Shown piece after piece: positions 9,007 through 16,736 of a stretch of DNA of 64,000 nucleotides. Under the pieces are notes generated by a model. It was given only the letters and a program-made list of their open reading frames with translations, had not been told where the DNA came from and did no database searches. Position 1 is the stretch's first letter, and every line of letters starts with the position of its first letter. The DNA comes from Bauldia sp963759235. GTDB taxonomy: Bacteria > Pseudomonadota > Alphaproteobacteria > Rhizobiales > Kaistiaceae. The DNA lies in the NCBI GenBank assembly GCA_963759235.1, contig CAVWYO010000005.1, positions 62,001-126,000 on the forward strand, written 5' to 3'. A program made the translations under genes and the position numbers.

Positions 9007-9336
9007 GTGGTGCGGGATTTGCTGCTTCTCGTCTATGCGAGCGCCATCGGCTTCGTTTCGGCGGGGATCACGGCGAGCTTCTACCGGATGGTCACTTCCG
9101 AGCCCGCGCGCTTCGGCCCGGCCGGGACGAGTTCGCTCGCATGGGTGTCGGCGTTCTTCCTCGGCGCGCTCGCCGGGCCGATCATCATCCTTCAAAGCGC
9201 GTTGAATGGGGTTCGCGAGCGGCGCATCCCCCGCACGATGCTCGGTGCCGGCGCGATCATCGCGGGGCTATGGAGCGGCTGCATCGGCATTCTCGTGCTT
9301 GATGTGGCGCTGAGGCTGAGGGACATTGTCGCCTGA
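9007..9336 (+). CDS. Small integral membrane protein
   Basis: A 109-residue protein with three hydrophobic segments: residues about 4-24 (LLLLVYASAIGFVSAGI), 45-66 and 82-100. A basic loop, RERRIPR, sits between the second and third. No family name can be given. GTG at 9007 is preferred, with GAGG about nine bases upstream, although the adjacent GTG at 9010 and a TTG at 8980 are possible. It is 24 bases ahead of the gamma carbonic anhydrase gene on the same strand, so the two are likely expressed together. Confidence 0.7.
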   Translation: MVRDLLLLVYASAIGFVSAGITASFYRMVTSEPARFGPAGTSSLAWVSAFFLGALAGPIIILQSALNGVRERRIPRTMLGAGAIIAGLWSGCIGILVLDVALRLRDIVA

Positions 9337-9360
9337 GCACCTGACGACCGAGAGACTGCG

Positions 9361-9888
9361 ATGCCGATCTACGAGCTTGACGGGCGGCGGCCGGACTTGC
9401 CGCCCGAGGGGTCATTCTGGGTGGCGCCCAACGCCGTGGTGATCGGGCGCGTGACCCTCGGCGAGGGGGTGGGCGTCTGGTTCGGAGCGTCGCTGCGCGG
9501 CGACCAGGAGCCGATCGTCGTCGGCCGGGACACCAACATCCAGGAGCTGTGCGTCCTCCACACGGACGACGGCTTTCCGCTCACCATCGGGCGTGGTTGC
9601 ACGGTCGGTCACCGTGCGATCATTCACGGCTGCACCGTCGGCGACAACTGCCTGATCGGCATGGGCGCAATCATCATGAACGCCGCGAAGGTCGGGGACA
9701 ACTCATTGATCGGCGCCGGCGCCGTCGTGCTGGAAGGCCGTGAAATCCCACCGGGTTCGCTGGTCCTCGGCATGCCGGGCAAGGTCGTCCGCTCGCTCAG
9801 CGAGGATGAGATTGCCTACAATCGTGGGTCCGCCGCCCACTACGTCGCCAATTGGCGGCGGTTTGCCGGCGGGCTGGCACCGGTCTGA
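9361..9888 (+). CDS. Gamma carbonic anhydrase family protein
   Basis: A 175-residue left-handed beta-helix protein of the gamma carbonic anhydrase/PaaY/YrdA group. Metal-ligand histidines are visible in CVLHTDDG and in VGHRAIIHGC, the usual three-histidine arrangement; hexapeptide repeats such as IGRVTLGEGV and VGDNCLIGMG run through the middle. The C-terminus has the helical tail common to the family. Many such proteins lack proven anhydrase activity, so the activity is family-based. It follows the small membrane protein by 24 bases. Confidence 0.92.
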   Translation: MPIYELDGRRPDLPPEGSFWVAPNAVVIGRVTLGEGVGVWFGASLRGDQEPIVVGRDTNIQELCVLHTDDGFPLTIGRGCTVGHRAIIHGCTVGDNCLIGMGAIIMNAAKVGDNSLIGAGAVVLEGREIPPGSLVLGMPGKVVRSLSEDEIAYNRGSAAHYVANWRRFAGGLAPV

Positions 9889-10003
9889 CGTCGCGGCCCG
9901 CGGGCGGCGCAGGTGCGGTCTGAAGCGGATGACCTATATACGGCGGGTCGGATGAGCGCCATCGTGTCCGGCGTTCGCCGCCTGCACCCATGGAGTCTTG
10001 TAA

Positions 10004-10978
10004 ATGCCGCCTGAAGTCGACTGGCAGGTGTCCGAAGCCGTTCAGCCGAGAGCTGGTGACTATCGCTATGACCTCGATCGCGCCCTGGCCGCCATGGTCA
10101 GCATCAAGGCGTTCACGCCCGACGACGCCTTCACCGCGGAAATCCTCGGGACCGAGCGCTCGGGGAGCGGCGTGCTCATCCGCGGCGACGGGATCGTTCT
10201 CACCATCGGCTATCTCATCACCGAGGCGGAAACCGTATGGCTTGGTTTGAGTGACGGACGTGCCGTTCCCGGCCATGTGCTCGGCTACGACCAGGCGAGC
10301 GGGTTCGGGCTGGTGCAGGCGCTGGCGCGCGTCGAATTGCCGGCGCTCGAGATCGGCAGGTCCGCGCCGCTTGCCGTCGGGGCGGACGTGGTGGTTGCCG
10401 GCGCCGGCGGGCGAGTCCATTCGGTTGCCGCCCGCGTGATCGGCAAGCAGGAATTCGCCGGCTACTGGGAATATCTGATTGACGAGGCGATTTTCACCGC
10501 TCCCGCCCACCCCTATTGGGGCGGCGCCGGGTTGATCGACCAGTCCGGCGATCTGGTCGGCATCGGCTCGCTTCGCCTCGAGCAAACGCGAGACGGCGAG
10601 GAACAGGACCTCAACATGATCGTGCCGATCGACCTGTTGCCGCCGATCCTCGACGACCTGCTCACCGTCGGCAAACCGAACCGGCCGCCCCGCCCGTGGC
10701 TCGGCCTCTATGCGGTCGAGGCCGACGGCAGGGTGGTGGTCGCCGGCACGTCGGACGGTGCGCCGGCAGAGCGGGCCGGCCTCCAGACCGGCGACGTGAT
10801 CGCGGCAGTGGCGGGAACGCGGGTCGCCGATCTCGGCAGCCTGTTCCGCCGCATGTGGTCGCTCGGCCCGGCGGGCGTCGAGGTGCCGCTCACCGTCTAT
10901 CGCGAAGGCGAGATGACGGAGATCCGGGTGGCCTCGGGCGACCGCAACAATTTCCTCAAATCACCGCGTCTCCACTGA
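10004..10978 (+). CDS. HtrA/S1C-like PDZ protein without catalytic triad
   Basis: A 324-residue protein with the layout of a trypsin-like S1C (DegP/HtrA) protease, residues about 25-225, followed by one PDZ domain, about 232-310 (GAPAERAGLQTGDVIAAV). The fold markers remain (SGSGVLIRGDGIVLT, GGAGLIDQSGDLVGI). All three catalytic positions are changed: the TNxHV His is Tyr70 (LTIGYLI), the TDIAL Asp is Gly100 (SGFGL), and the NPGNSGGPL Ser is Gly173 (HPYWGGAGL). It has no signal peptide or membrane anchor, so a cytoplasmic binding or scaffold role is likelier than proteolysis. The frame is complete and undamaged. Compare the intact relative at 29709-30740. Confidence 0.85.
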   Translation: MPPEVDWQVSEAVQPRAGDYRYDLDRALAAMVSIKAFTPDDAFTAEILGTERSGSGVLIRGDGIVLTIGYLITEAETVWLGLSDGRAVPGHVLGYDQASGFGLVQALARVELPALEIGRSAPLAVGADVVVAGAGGRVHSVAARVIGKQEFAGYWEYLIDEAIFTAPAHPYWGGAGLIDQSGDLVGIGSLRLEQTRDGEEQDLNMIVPIDLLPPILDDLLTVGKPNRPPRPWLGLYAVEADGRVVVAGTSDGAPAERAGLQTGDVIAAVAGTRVADLGSLFRRMWSLGPAGVEVPLTVYREGEMTEIRVASGDRNNFLKSPRLH

Positions 10979-10982
10979 CCGA

Positions 10983-11019
10983 CAAAAAAGTGAGCCGGCC
11001 CCGGGGCGGGGGCCGGCTC
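10983..11019 (-). terminator. Rho-independent terminator of the BTLCP gene
   Basis: An 11-bp GC stem (10992-11002 paired with 11009-11019, six-base loop) is flanked on its left by a run of six A, which reads as a T run after the stem on the minus strand. It lies about 70 bases past the stop of the minus-strand peptidase gene, and could also slow transcripts coming from the HtrA-like gene. Confidence 0.75.
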
Positions 11020-11091
11020 GTTGGACCTGATCTGGGGACGGGGGGGTGGGACGCGACCAGGCCCAAACTCTCAAATTCTGTTTCGCCACCG

Positions 11092-11709
11092 TCAGTTGTG
11101 AAGACTGCTTACCGTCGAGGTGCGACCGTCGTCGATGGCGACCCATTCGCCGGTGTCGTAGGTGGACTGCCTCTTCAGGTAGACGTAGGGCGTATCGTTC
11201 CACGGCGTTATGTGGGGATCGAGATTATCCAGGACCAGATCCCCGCGGTCGGTGAGCACGGTGAGGACTGCGTGGCCGTCGCCGTTCTGCTGGCGAACCA
11301 CGGTTATCAGCAACGCTCCGACCGGCCAGCCGCGTTCGGACAGCATCCGCCGCTTGAGCAGAACGTAGTCCTCGCAGTCGCCCCGATCGGTCGGGTAGAA
11401 CCAGACTTCCGGCCGCCCGAAGATTTGCTCGTCGGTCTCCGGCTTGATCGACGTGTTCACCTGGTTATTGACCGCGACAAGAGTGTTCCAGCGCTCCGCC
11501 GTCAGCGTCACGCGCTGCCGGCCGGAGCTGTGGACGGCGCATTCGGCAGCATGGTCCTTGCAAAAGTCGTGGTACCCGATAGGTTGGGCGGTCCTGCCCT
11601 TGGTCGCCATGAACGCGGCGTCCCCCGAGCTGTTGGCCAGCGCGCCGTTACCAATCACGCTAAGTAGAATCGCAGTCACGGCAAGTGTACTCGCTAATAG
11701 GACTCGCAT
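11092..11709 (-). CDS. Exported transglutaminase-like cysteine peptidase (BTLCP)
   Basis: A 205-residue protein with a clear signal peptide (hydrophobic ASTLAVTAILLSVIGNGALA, cleavage near residue 25). The mature part matches the bacterial transglutaminase-like cysteine proteinase family: catalytic Cys112 in GDCEDYVLLKR, His146 in GDGHAVLTV and Asp161 in LDNLD. In other bacteria the related LapG cleaves surface adhesins under cyclic-di-GMP control; whether this one does is unknown, but a tandem PilZ gene lies next to it. Three further cysteines occur before the active site. Upstream is an AT-rich stretch with a 26-base inverted repeat. Confidence 0.9.
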   Translation of the reverse strand: MRVLLASTLAVTAILLSVIGNGALANSSGDAAFMATKGRTAQPIGYHDFCKDHAAECAVHSSGRQRVTLTAERWNTLVAVNNQVNTSIKPETDEQIFGRPEVWFYPTDRGDCEDYVLLKRRMLSERGWPVGALLITVVRQQNGDGHAVLTVLTDRGDLVLDNLDPHITPWNDTPYVYLKRQSTYDTGEWVAIDDGRTSTVSSLHN

Positions 11710-11734
11710 AGCTCCCTCCCCAACCGAGGGCTAC

Positions 11735-11825
11735 TATGCCATTTAAATTTTTACTTCAATCTAAGATGGCTGTTACAATAGAAATCGAATTTTATTCAAT
11801 GTTGAATAAAATTGTAGATACTTTT
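11735..11825. promoter_or_regulatory. AT-rich promoter region with 26-base inverted repeat
   Basis: About 90 bases that are mostly A and T in an otherwise GC-rich window. Inside, 11788-11799 (AATTTTATTCAA) pairs perfectly with 11802-11813 around a two-base centre. A shorter palindrome ATTTAAAT is at about 11741. The repeat sits 79-104 bases upstream of the BTLCP start, as expected for an operator, but the protein that binds is unknown. A weak AT hairpin is the alternative. Confidence 0.55.
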
Positions 11826-11841
11826 CCGCGGCCGACCAACG

Positions 11842-11867
11842 AAAAAGGGCCGCCGAATGGGCGGCCC
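11842..11867 (-). terminator. Rho-independent terminator of the PilZ gene
   Basis: GGGCCGCC (11847-11854) pairs with GGCGGCCC (11860-11867) around a five-base loop, with five A to the left that read as T on the minus strand. It is 30 bases past the PilZ stop. Confidence 0.7.
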
Positions 11868-11896
11868 CCGCGAATGGGCAGCAATCCTCGCGGCGA

Positions 11897-12511
11897 TCAG
11901 CGGAAATGTTCGCCGATCGAGCCCTCGGTCTGGAGAACCGCGAATTCGACCGCGAAGCCGTCCTCGAAGTGGCGGACGACGATTGCGCGGAGCGAGCCGA
12001 TCTTCAGCGGAGACTCGATGGGCGGTTTGAAAGCCGAGGCAAGCGCCGCTCCCGACAGAGACAGGTCGATGATGCGACAGTGCAATTCGCGGTTATCGGG
12101 AAGGGTGACCGTCGCGATGGGATTCTCGGGAACGAGCCGCTCGTGGCGGCGGTCTTCAGGTAGATCGAGTTCGTGACGGTTGGCAAGCCAGGTCAGCTTC
12201 GCGGCAAGCTTGTCCCTCTTGCGCGGAGAGGCGTTGATGGACATCGCAAATCCGCCCTCGATGATGCGGACGATCGCCCCCTCGATGCGACCGACATGGT
12301 CGACATAGACGACGACGCGCTCGCCGACCTTGCCGACGACGGCGGCGATGATCGCCGCACTGCCGGGCGATATATCCACCGTCTGGCATGGATATTCGCG
12401 GCGGTCCTCCAGCATGAAGCGGCCGAGCAGGTTGACTTTGACCCGCTGAAACCGCCGCCGTTCGTGGTGGCTGACCAGCGATCGCTGGCGATGTGCCTGC
12501 GGGAGGGGCAT
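11897..12511 (-). CDS. Tandem PilZ domain protein
   Basis: A 204-residue soluble protein that is two PilZ domains in a row. The first has an arginine-rich RRRFQRV entry and DISPGSAA; the second has RRHERL and DLSLSGAA. These are the RxxxR and [D/N]xSxxG parts that bind cyclic-di-GMP, so each copy could bind the nucleotide. There is no enzyme or membrane domain, so it probably works as an effector adapter for motility, polysaccharide or adhesion control. Start ATG 12511 is in front of the basic leader. The downstream neighbour on the same strand, past a terminator, is the BTLCP peptidase. Confidence 0.82.
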   Translation of the reverse strand: MPLPQAHRQRSLVSHHERRRFQRVKVNLLGRFMLEDRREYPCQTVDISPGSAAIIAAVVGKVGERVVVYVDHVGRIEGAIVRIIEGGFAMSINASPRKRDKLAAKLTWLANRHELDLPEDRRHERLVPENPIATVTLPDNRELHCRIIDLSLSGAALASAFKPPIESPLKIGSLRAIVVRHFEDGFAVEFAVLQTEGSIGEHFR

Positions 12512-12580
12512 GGTCCAGTGTCCGACGGGCGCCAGATTCCATCTTCTGGTCGACCGGTGAGAAGATTACCGAGGTTTGGG

Positions 12581-12595
12581 TTAACGACCCGTAAC
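12581..12595. promoter_or_regulatory. Possible CtrA half-sites upstream of PilZ gene
   Basis: TTAACG and GTAACG are spaced TTAA-N6-GTAAC, 70-84 bases upstream of the PilZ start. The spacing is one base short of the CtrA consensus. It is listed because a similar element occurs at 8834; chance occurrence is possible. Confidence 0.2.
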
Positions 12596-12620
12596 GGGCG
12601 GGGCACACAGCGTGCGATCG

Positions 12621-13232
12621 TTAATCCTTTCCGCCGTCGTGGACAAAAAGGTGCCCATGCTGGCGCGGATTGCCGGTGTGGATCGGCGGGGGCAGCGGCG
12701 TGCGCCGCTCGGCGAACGGCCGCATGAAGCGCGGCCGATCGTCCGGCCATATCAGACGAAGGCTGGCGATCCGCTGGCGGATGATCGGTTCGCTGCCGAA
12801 CCAATACGGGCGCTCGAACGCGGCGCAGCTCCCCAGGATCCGGTCATAGGTCGGTCCGCCGTGACGCAGGGGCAGCATGAGGAATTCGCAATTGAGCGTC
12901 CGGTCACGGGTGCCGAAGAGGGCGGCGCTGACCACAGCGCCCGCGGCGTCCTCGCAGACGGCGGTGGCAAGCGTGGCAACCGCCTGCCGGTCGTCGTCGC
13001 GCCACAAGTCGAGAAACTGGGAACCCTTGATCTCGCGTCCGTAGAGGGCGCACATCCGTGTCCCGGCGAGGCGCACCAAATACCGCTCGCGATCGATGAC
13101 CTCGAGAATGAAGGTGTCGGCCAGAATCCGCCGGATGTCGCTCGGTTCGATCTCGCTGCGTATGGGTGCCGGCTGCCCGTCCCGGATCCGGTCCCAATAG
13201 TCGTAGAGCTCGCGCGATGTCGCGTGTTTCAA
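12621..13232 (-). CDS. PAS-domain protein (PAS_5 type)
   Basis: A 203-residue soluble protein that resembles the alphaproteobacterial PAS_5 family: an early YWDRIRDG motif, an acidic IEPSDIRRIL segment, then a core with RLAGTRMCALYGREIKG and DLWRDDDR, as in cytoplasmic sensory PAS proteins with no output domain. Ligand and partner are unknown; in other members the gene is often near PilZ and motility genes, and here PilZ is next on the same strand about 110 bases further on. The first start in the frame is TTG at 13232 with AGGA close by; the next Met is far inside the domain, so the start is uncertain. Confidence 0.75.
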   Translation of the reverse strand: MKHATSRELYDYWDRIRDGQPAPIRSEIEPSDIRRILADTFILEVIDRERYLVRLAGTRMCALYGREIKGSQFLDLWRDDDRQAVATLATAVCEDAAGAVVSAALFGTRDRTLNCEFLMLPLRHGGPTYDRILGSCAAFERPYWFGSEPIIRQRIASLRLIWPDDRPRFMRPFAERRTPLPPPIHTGNPRQHGHLFVHDGGKD

Positions 13233-13618
13233 TGTCCTGCCACCCGGTTGCGTCGGTGCCCTTGCCGCAGGCTGCGGGAGGCGTCCAGGAACGGGACAGA
13301 TCTGACGCCTGGCTGCGCTCCATGCGACACCTGGTGCACGGCATGTGCCAGCAACGAGAGGGAACGGGTGGCCGGGCTGAAGGGTTTTGCGCCGAAGCCC
13401 GTAAGGTTAATGTTTACCGGGGATTGCGGCTGTGGAGGCGGGTTCTGGCGGCATCAATGTGGCTGTCGATGACCGTGTCAAAGCGGACCCGGGGTGATGG
13501 CGCGACGGGCCGGGGCGTTCATTGCGGGACGTGCCGGGCGAGGGCGGCGATCCGCCACCGTGCTTTTTTCGCGATTCCCGCCTTTATTCGGCCGAGGCTG
13601 TCGTTAAGCTCCCCGCAG
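13233..13618. other. Intergenic region, no gene seen
   Basis: About 390 bases between the divergent PAS and rhomboid genes. The rhomboid frame is open through it, but the protein there is arginine-rich and carries no ribosome site, so I treat it as non-coding. GGTTAATGTTTACC near 13405 is the only AT-richer patch. No RNA or repeat identified. Confidence 0.5.
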
Positions 13619-14368
13619 ATGACCGACCCCCGCTTCGTTCGCTCCCGCGCGCATCAGCCCGCATTCAACCTTCCCGGCGTCGTGCTGGCGCTTCTTATCG
13701 CGCTCGTGGCGGTTCATGTCGTCCGCACTTATCTTCTCAGCCGCAACGCCGACCTCGAAACCCTGCTCGCCTTCGCCTTCATCCCGGCGCGGGTGATCGA
13801 CCCGAATGTGTTCGGCGTCCCACTGCCGGGCGGTGAGGGAGCGCGGCTGTGGAGCTTCGTCACCTACGCCTTCCTTCATGCCGATTGGAGCCATCTGATC
13901 TTCAATGGCCTCTGGCTTGCGGCCTTCGGCAGCGCTGTGGCGGTCCGCTTCGGACCGACGCGCTTCCTCATCTACTCCGCCGCGGGAGCTGTCGGCGGCG
14001 CAGCGCTTCACCTGGCGATCTACCCCGCGTCGACGGCGCCGCTGATCGGGGCGTCGGCGGCAATTTCCGCCCACATGGCCGGTGCCGCCCGCTTCGTGTT
14101 TGCCGCCGGGGGACCGTTCGTCGGCTTTCACCGCGGCTATCCCGCAGGCTATTGGAGCCCGGTTCCGCCGCTCGCCACCACGCTTCGCGACCGCCGGGTC
14201 CTGACGTTCCTCGCCGTCTGGTTCGTGCTGAACATTCTCTTCGGCCTGTTCGGCCAGGACAGCGGACTGTCATCCGGGGTCATCGCCTGGGAGGCCCATA
14301 TTGGCGGATTCGTCACCGGGCTGCTCCTGTTTTCGGTGCTCGATCCGGTTCACGCTCCGCACAGGTGA
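13619..14368 (+). CDS. Rhomboid family intramembrane serine protease
   Basis: A 249-residue membrane protein with about six segments. Signature positions are visible: HADWSHLIFNGLWL (the HxxxN element that helps form the oxyanion site), GASAAISAHMAG (GxSxA with the catalytic Ser) and EAHIGGFVTGLLL (catalytic His followed by the GG of the last helix). The product would cleave transmembrane segments of other membrane proteins; its substrates are unknown. The ATG at 13619 begins a short polar leader before the first helix and gives a normal family length; longer upstream frames have shadow composition. It is on its own, followed by about 140 bases before the CBS gene. Confidence 0.92.
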   Translation: MTDPRFVRSRAHQPAFNLPGVVLALLIALVAVHVVRTYLLSRNADLETLLAFAFIPARVIDPNVFGVPLPGGEGARLWSFVTYAFLHADWSHLIFNGLWLAAFGSAVAVRFGPTRFLIYSAAGAVGGAALHLAIYPASTAPLIGASAAISAHMAGAARFVFAAGGPFVGFHRGYPAGYWSPVPPLATTLRDRRVLTFLAVWFVLNILFGLFGQDSGLSSGVIAWEAHIGGFVTGLLLFSVLDPVHAPHR

Positions 14369-14510
14369 CGTTCGAGCTTGCTGCGCTGCAGCTTGCCAAG
14401 GACGGCCGGAGGACGCATCGTTCGGGATACCATGAACGGCGGGGGGTGTTGGCACCGAGGGCTCAGGATGATCGTCAGGCCCGTCGGACAGAATCGAGGA
14501 GGGCGACCCG

Positions 14511-14942
14511 ATGACTGTTGCCGCAATTCTCGCGCTTAAAGGGCGCAGCGTCGAAACGACCACACAGGATGTGCCGATATCGGAGGCGGTGGCGAGGCTC
14601 GCCGCGAAACGGATCGGCGCCCTGGTCGTGGTCGACAAGAAAGGCCGCGTCGAGGGCATCGTGTCGGAGCGCGATGTCGTCAGGGCGATCGGGCAAAGAG
14701 GGCCCGGGATACTCGCCGATCCGATCTCGAGCATCATGACGCGCGAGGTGGTGTCCTGCCGGGAACGCGAGACCATCAACGACGTGATGAGCCGCATGAC
14801 CCTCGGCCGGTTCCGGCATCTGCCGGTGATCGAGGACGGCCAGCTCGTCGGCATCGTCTCGATCGGCGACGTGGTCAAGGTCCGGATCGAGCAGGTCGAG
14901 CGCGAGGCCGACGAAATGCGGGCCTACATCGCCACCGCGTGA
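14511..14942 (+). CDS. Two-CBS-domain protein
   Basis: A 143-residue protein consisting of a pair of CBS domains. The first has RIGALVVVDKKGRVEGIVSE; the second has RFRHLPVIEDGQLVGIVSIG, with the DV and RDVVRAI helix ends that build a Bateman module. Such modules bind adenosine nucleotides or S-adenosylmethionine and regulate partner enzymes, but no partner is fused here. GAGGAGGG lies about seven bases before the ATG. It converges on hisI with 12 bases between stops. Confidence 0.9.
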   Translation: MTVAAILALKGRSVETTTQDVPISEAVARLAAKRIGALVVVDKKGRVEGIVSERDVVRAIGQRGPGILADPISSIMTREVVSCRERETINDVMSRMTLGRFRHLPVIEDGQLVGIVSIGDVVKVRIEQVEREADEMRAYIATA

Positions 14943-14954
14943 GGCGGGGGGCGG

Positions 14955-15407
14955 TCAGTTCGCCGGCTTGACGCGCTTCATGGCGCTGTCGAAGCTCAGC
15001 GCCAGCCATGGCGACGGCGGCTTGCCGGTCGGCACCGAACGGTAGAAGCACGAACGGTACCCCTGGTGGCAGGCAACGCCGCTGCCGCCGACCTTGACCT
15101 TGAGCAGGATCGCGTCCTGGTCGCAATCGACGCGCATCTCCTCGACGGCGAGAACGTTGCCGCTCTCCTCGCCCTTCTTCCAGAGCTTCTGCCGTGACCG
15201 GCTCCAGAACCATGCCTCGCGGCTTTCGACCGTGCGGGCAAGGGCCTCGGCATCCATGTGCGCCACCATCAGCACATCGCCGCTGTCGGCATCGACCGCG
15301 ATCGCCACAATCAGCCCGTCGGCATCGAACTTCGGGGAGAAGGCGACGCCGGTCTCTACGGTTTCCAGGTTGCCGCGCGGCGCGAAGCGGGAAGGGGATG
15401 CGGACAT
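14955..15407 (-). CDS. hisI: Phosphoribosyl-AMP cyclohydrolase
   Basis: A 150-residue enzyme of histidine synthesis that opens the purine ring of phosphoribosyl-AMP. Motifs: FDADGLIVAIAVD start, WFWSRSRQKLWKKGEESGN substrate-binding segment, and the metal sites DCDQDA (Asp ligands with Cys) and CHQGYRSCFYR (Cys ligands for zinc). It is the stand-alone cyclohydrolase form, without a fused HisE pyrophosphohydrolase. It follows folE on the same strand after 73 bases. Confidence 0.96.
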   Translation of the reverse strand: MSASPSRFAPRGNLETVETGVAFSPKFDADGLIVAIAVDADSGDVLMVAHMDAEALARTVESREAWFWSRSRQKLWKKGEESGNVLAVEEMRVDCDQDAILLKVKVGGSGVACHQGYRSCFYRSVPTGKPPSPWLALSFDSAMKRVKPAN

Positions 15408-15480
15408 GTGTATAGCCTTGCTGGGCGGGGCGGCCTTGGAAGAAATACGTCCCGCGTGCTGCGCCCGGCCGGCGGCTGGG

Positions 15481-16119
15481 TCAGGCGCCGCGGCCGCTCC
15501 CGACGAGCGAGAGGAACCGCTGCTGCTCGGCGGGGTCGTCGCGGAATGCGCCGGTGAAGGCGGTGGTGACGGTCGAGGCGCCGTGCTTATGGGGGCCGCG
15601 CAGGGTCATGCACTGATGCTCGGCTTCGATCATCACGGCGATCCCGCGCGGCTTCAGCGTTTCATCGATGGCCGCCACGATCTGGCTGGTCAGCCGCTCC
15701 TGGGTCTGCAGCCGGCGGGCGAAGACATCGACGACGCGCGCGAGCTTCGACAGGCCGACCACGCGCTCGCCCGGATAATAGGCGACGTGCGCCTTCCCGA
15801 CGAACGGCACCATGTGGTGCTCGCAATGGGAAGAGAACGGAATGTCGCGCACCAGGACGATGTCGTCATAGCTGTCGAGATCCTCGAAGGTCCGCTCGAG
15901 AAGGTCGGCCGGAGCTTGCCCATAGCCGGCATAGAAATCGTCGAAAGCCGCCAGGACGCGCCGGGGCGTGTCGCGCAGGCCCTCGCGGTCGGGGTCGTCT
16001 CCGGCCCAACCGATCAACGTGCGCACCGCCGCTTCGGCCGCTTCCCGGCTCGGCCGTCGGGCCTCGTCCGGGGCGACCTCGCCGGTGTCTTCGGCCGGTT
16101 TGTTCAACAAAGCATCCAT
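15481..16119 (-). CDS. folE: GTP cyclohydrolase I
   Basis: A 212-residue enzyme that converts GTP to dihydroneopterin triphosphate, the entry step of folate (and in some bacteria queuosine) synthesis. The zinc-site HCEHHMVPFVGKAHVAY is present (Cys and His ligands), as are QERLTSQI and the conserved AEHQCMTLRG with its second zinc Cys; the GxxKHGAS stretch is also there. Two Met starts are possible; ATG at 16119 is chosen because GGAG sits seven bases before it. Downstream hisI is on the same strand. Confidence 0.96.
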   Translation of the reverse strand: MDALLNKPAEDTGEVAPDEARRPSREAAEAAVRTLIGWAGDDPDREGLRDTPRRVLAAFDDFYAGYGQAPADLLERTFEDLDSYDDIVLVRDIPFSSHCEHHMVPFVGKAHVAYYPGERVVGLSKLARVVDVFARRLQTQERLTSQIVAAIDETLKPRGIAVMIEAEHQCMTLRGPHKHGASTVTTAFTGAFRDDPAEQQRFLSLVGSGRGA

Positions 16120-16270
16120 GGCCTGGCTCCGCATGTCGGGCGCTCAAGCGAGCTATATAGCGACCGGTGACGGCATTGCGAAGAGCCGGCGCGGTTTTGA
16201 AGCGGGCCGGCGGTGGAACCGTCACGGCCCGTTCTGGCGAATGGCTGCCCATCGACCTATATTCCAGCCG

Positions 16271-16729
16271 ATGCTCGACGATATCTACAACAGACAGATT
16301 CTCGAATTTGCCGGCTCGATCCCGCGGCTTGGCCGGCTTGCGTCGCCCGACGCCAGCGCCACCGCCCATTCGCGGCTGTGCGGCTCGACCGTGACCGTCG
16401 ATCTCAAGATGGACGGCGACACGGTCGCCGATTTCGGCCACGAAGTGAAGGCGTGCGCCCTCGGCCAGGCGTCCTCGTCGATCATGGCGCGCAACGTCGT
16501 CGGCGCGCGGGCGGACGAGCTTCGTCAGCTCCGCGAAACCATGCGCCGGATGCTCAAGGAGAACGGTCCGCCGCCCGAGGGCCGCTTCGCCGACCTTCGT
16601 TTCCTCGAACCGGTCCGCGACTACAAGGCCCGGCACGCATCGACCATGCTCACTTTCGACGCCGTGGTCGACGCCCTCGACCAGGTCGACGCGAAGCGAC
16701 ATGGCGTTGCCGCCGCGGCGGCGACCTGA
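16271..16729 (+). CDS. Fe-S cluster assembly scaffold (NifU/IscU-like N-terminal domain)
   Basis: A 152-residue protein of the NifU-N family. It starts MLDDIYNRQILEFAG and has two of the family cysteines in HSRLCGSTV and EVKACALGQASSS. The third cysteine is not found at the expected C-terminal place, where RFADLRFLEPVRDYKARH occurs; this fits the alphaproteobacterial group that keeps RH rather than a Cys. This third-Cys-less form is more often annotated as iron-sulfur cluster assembly scaffold protein than as true IscU, so cluster-building activity is not assured. The ATG at 16271 has no clear ribosome site, and a longer start at 16241 cannot be excluded. It is divergent from folE, in the commonly seen hisI-folE-scaffold-yidD neighbourhood. 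Confidence 0.8.
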   Translation: MLDDIYNRQILEFAGSIPRLGRLASPDASATAHSRLCGSTVTVDLKMDGDTVADFGHEVKACALGQASSSIMARNVVGARADELRQLRETMRRMLKENGPPPEGRFADLRFLEPVRDYKARHASTMLTFDAVVDALDQVDAKRHGVAAAAAT

Positions 16730-16736
16730 GGCTGAA

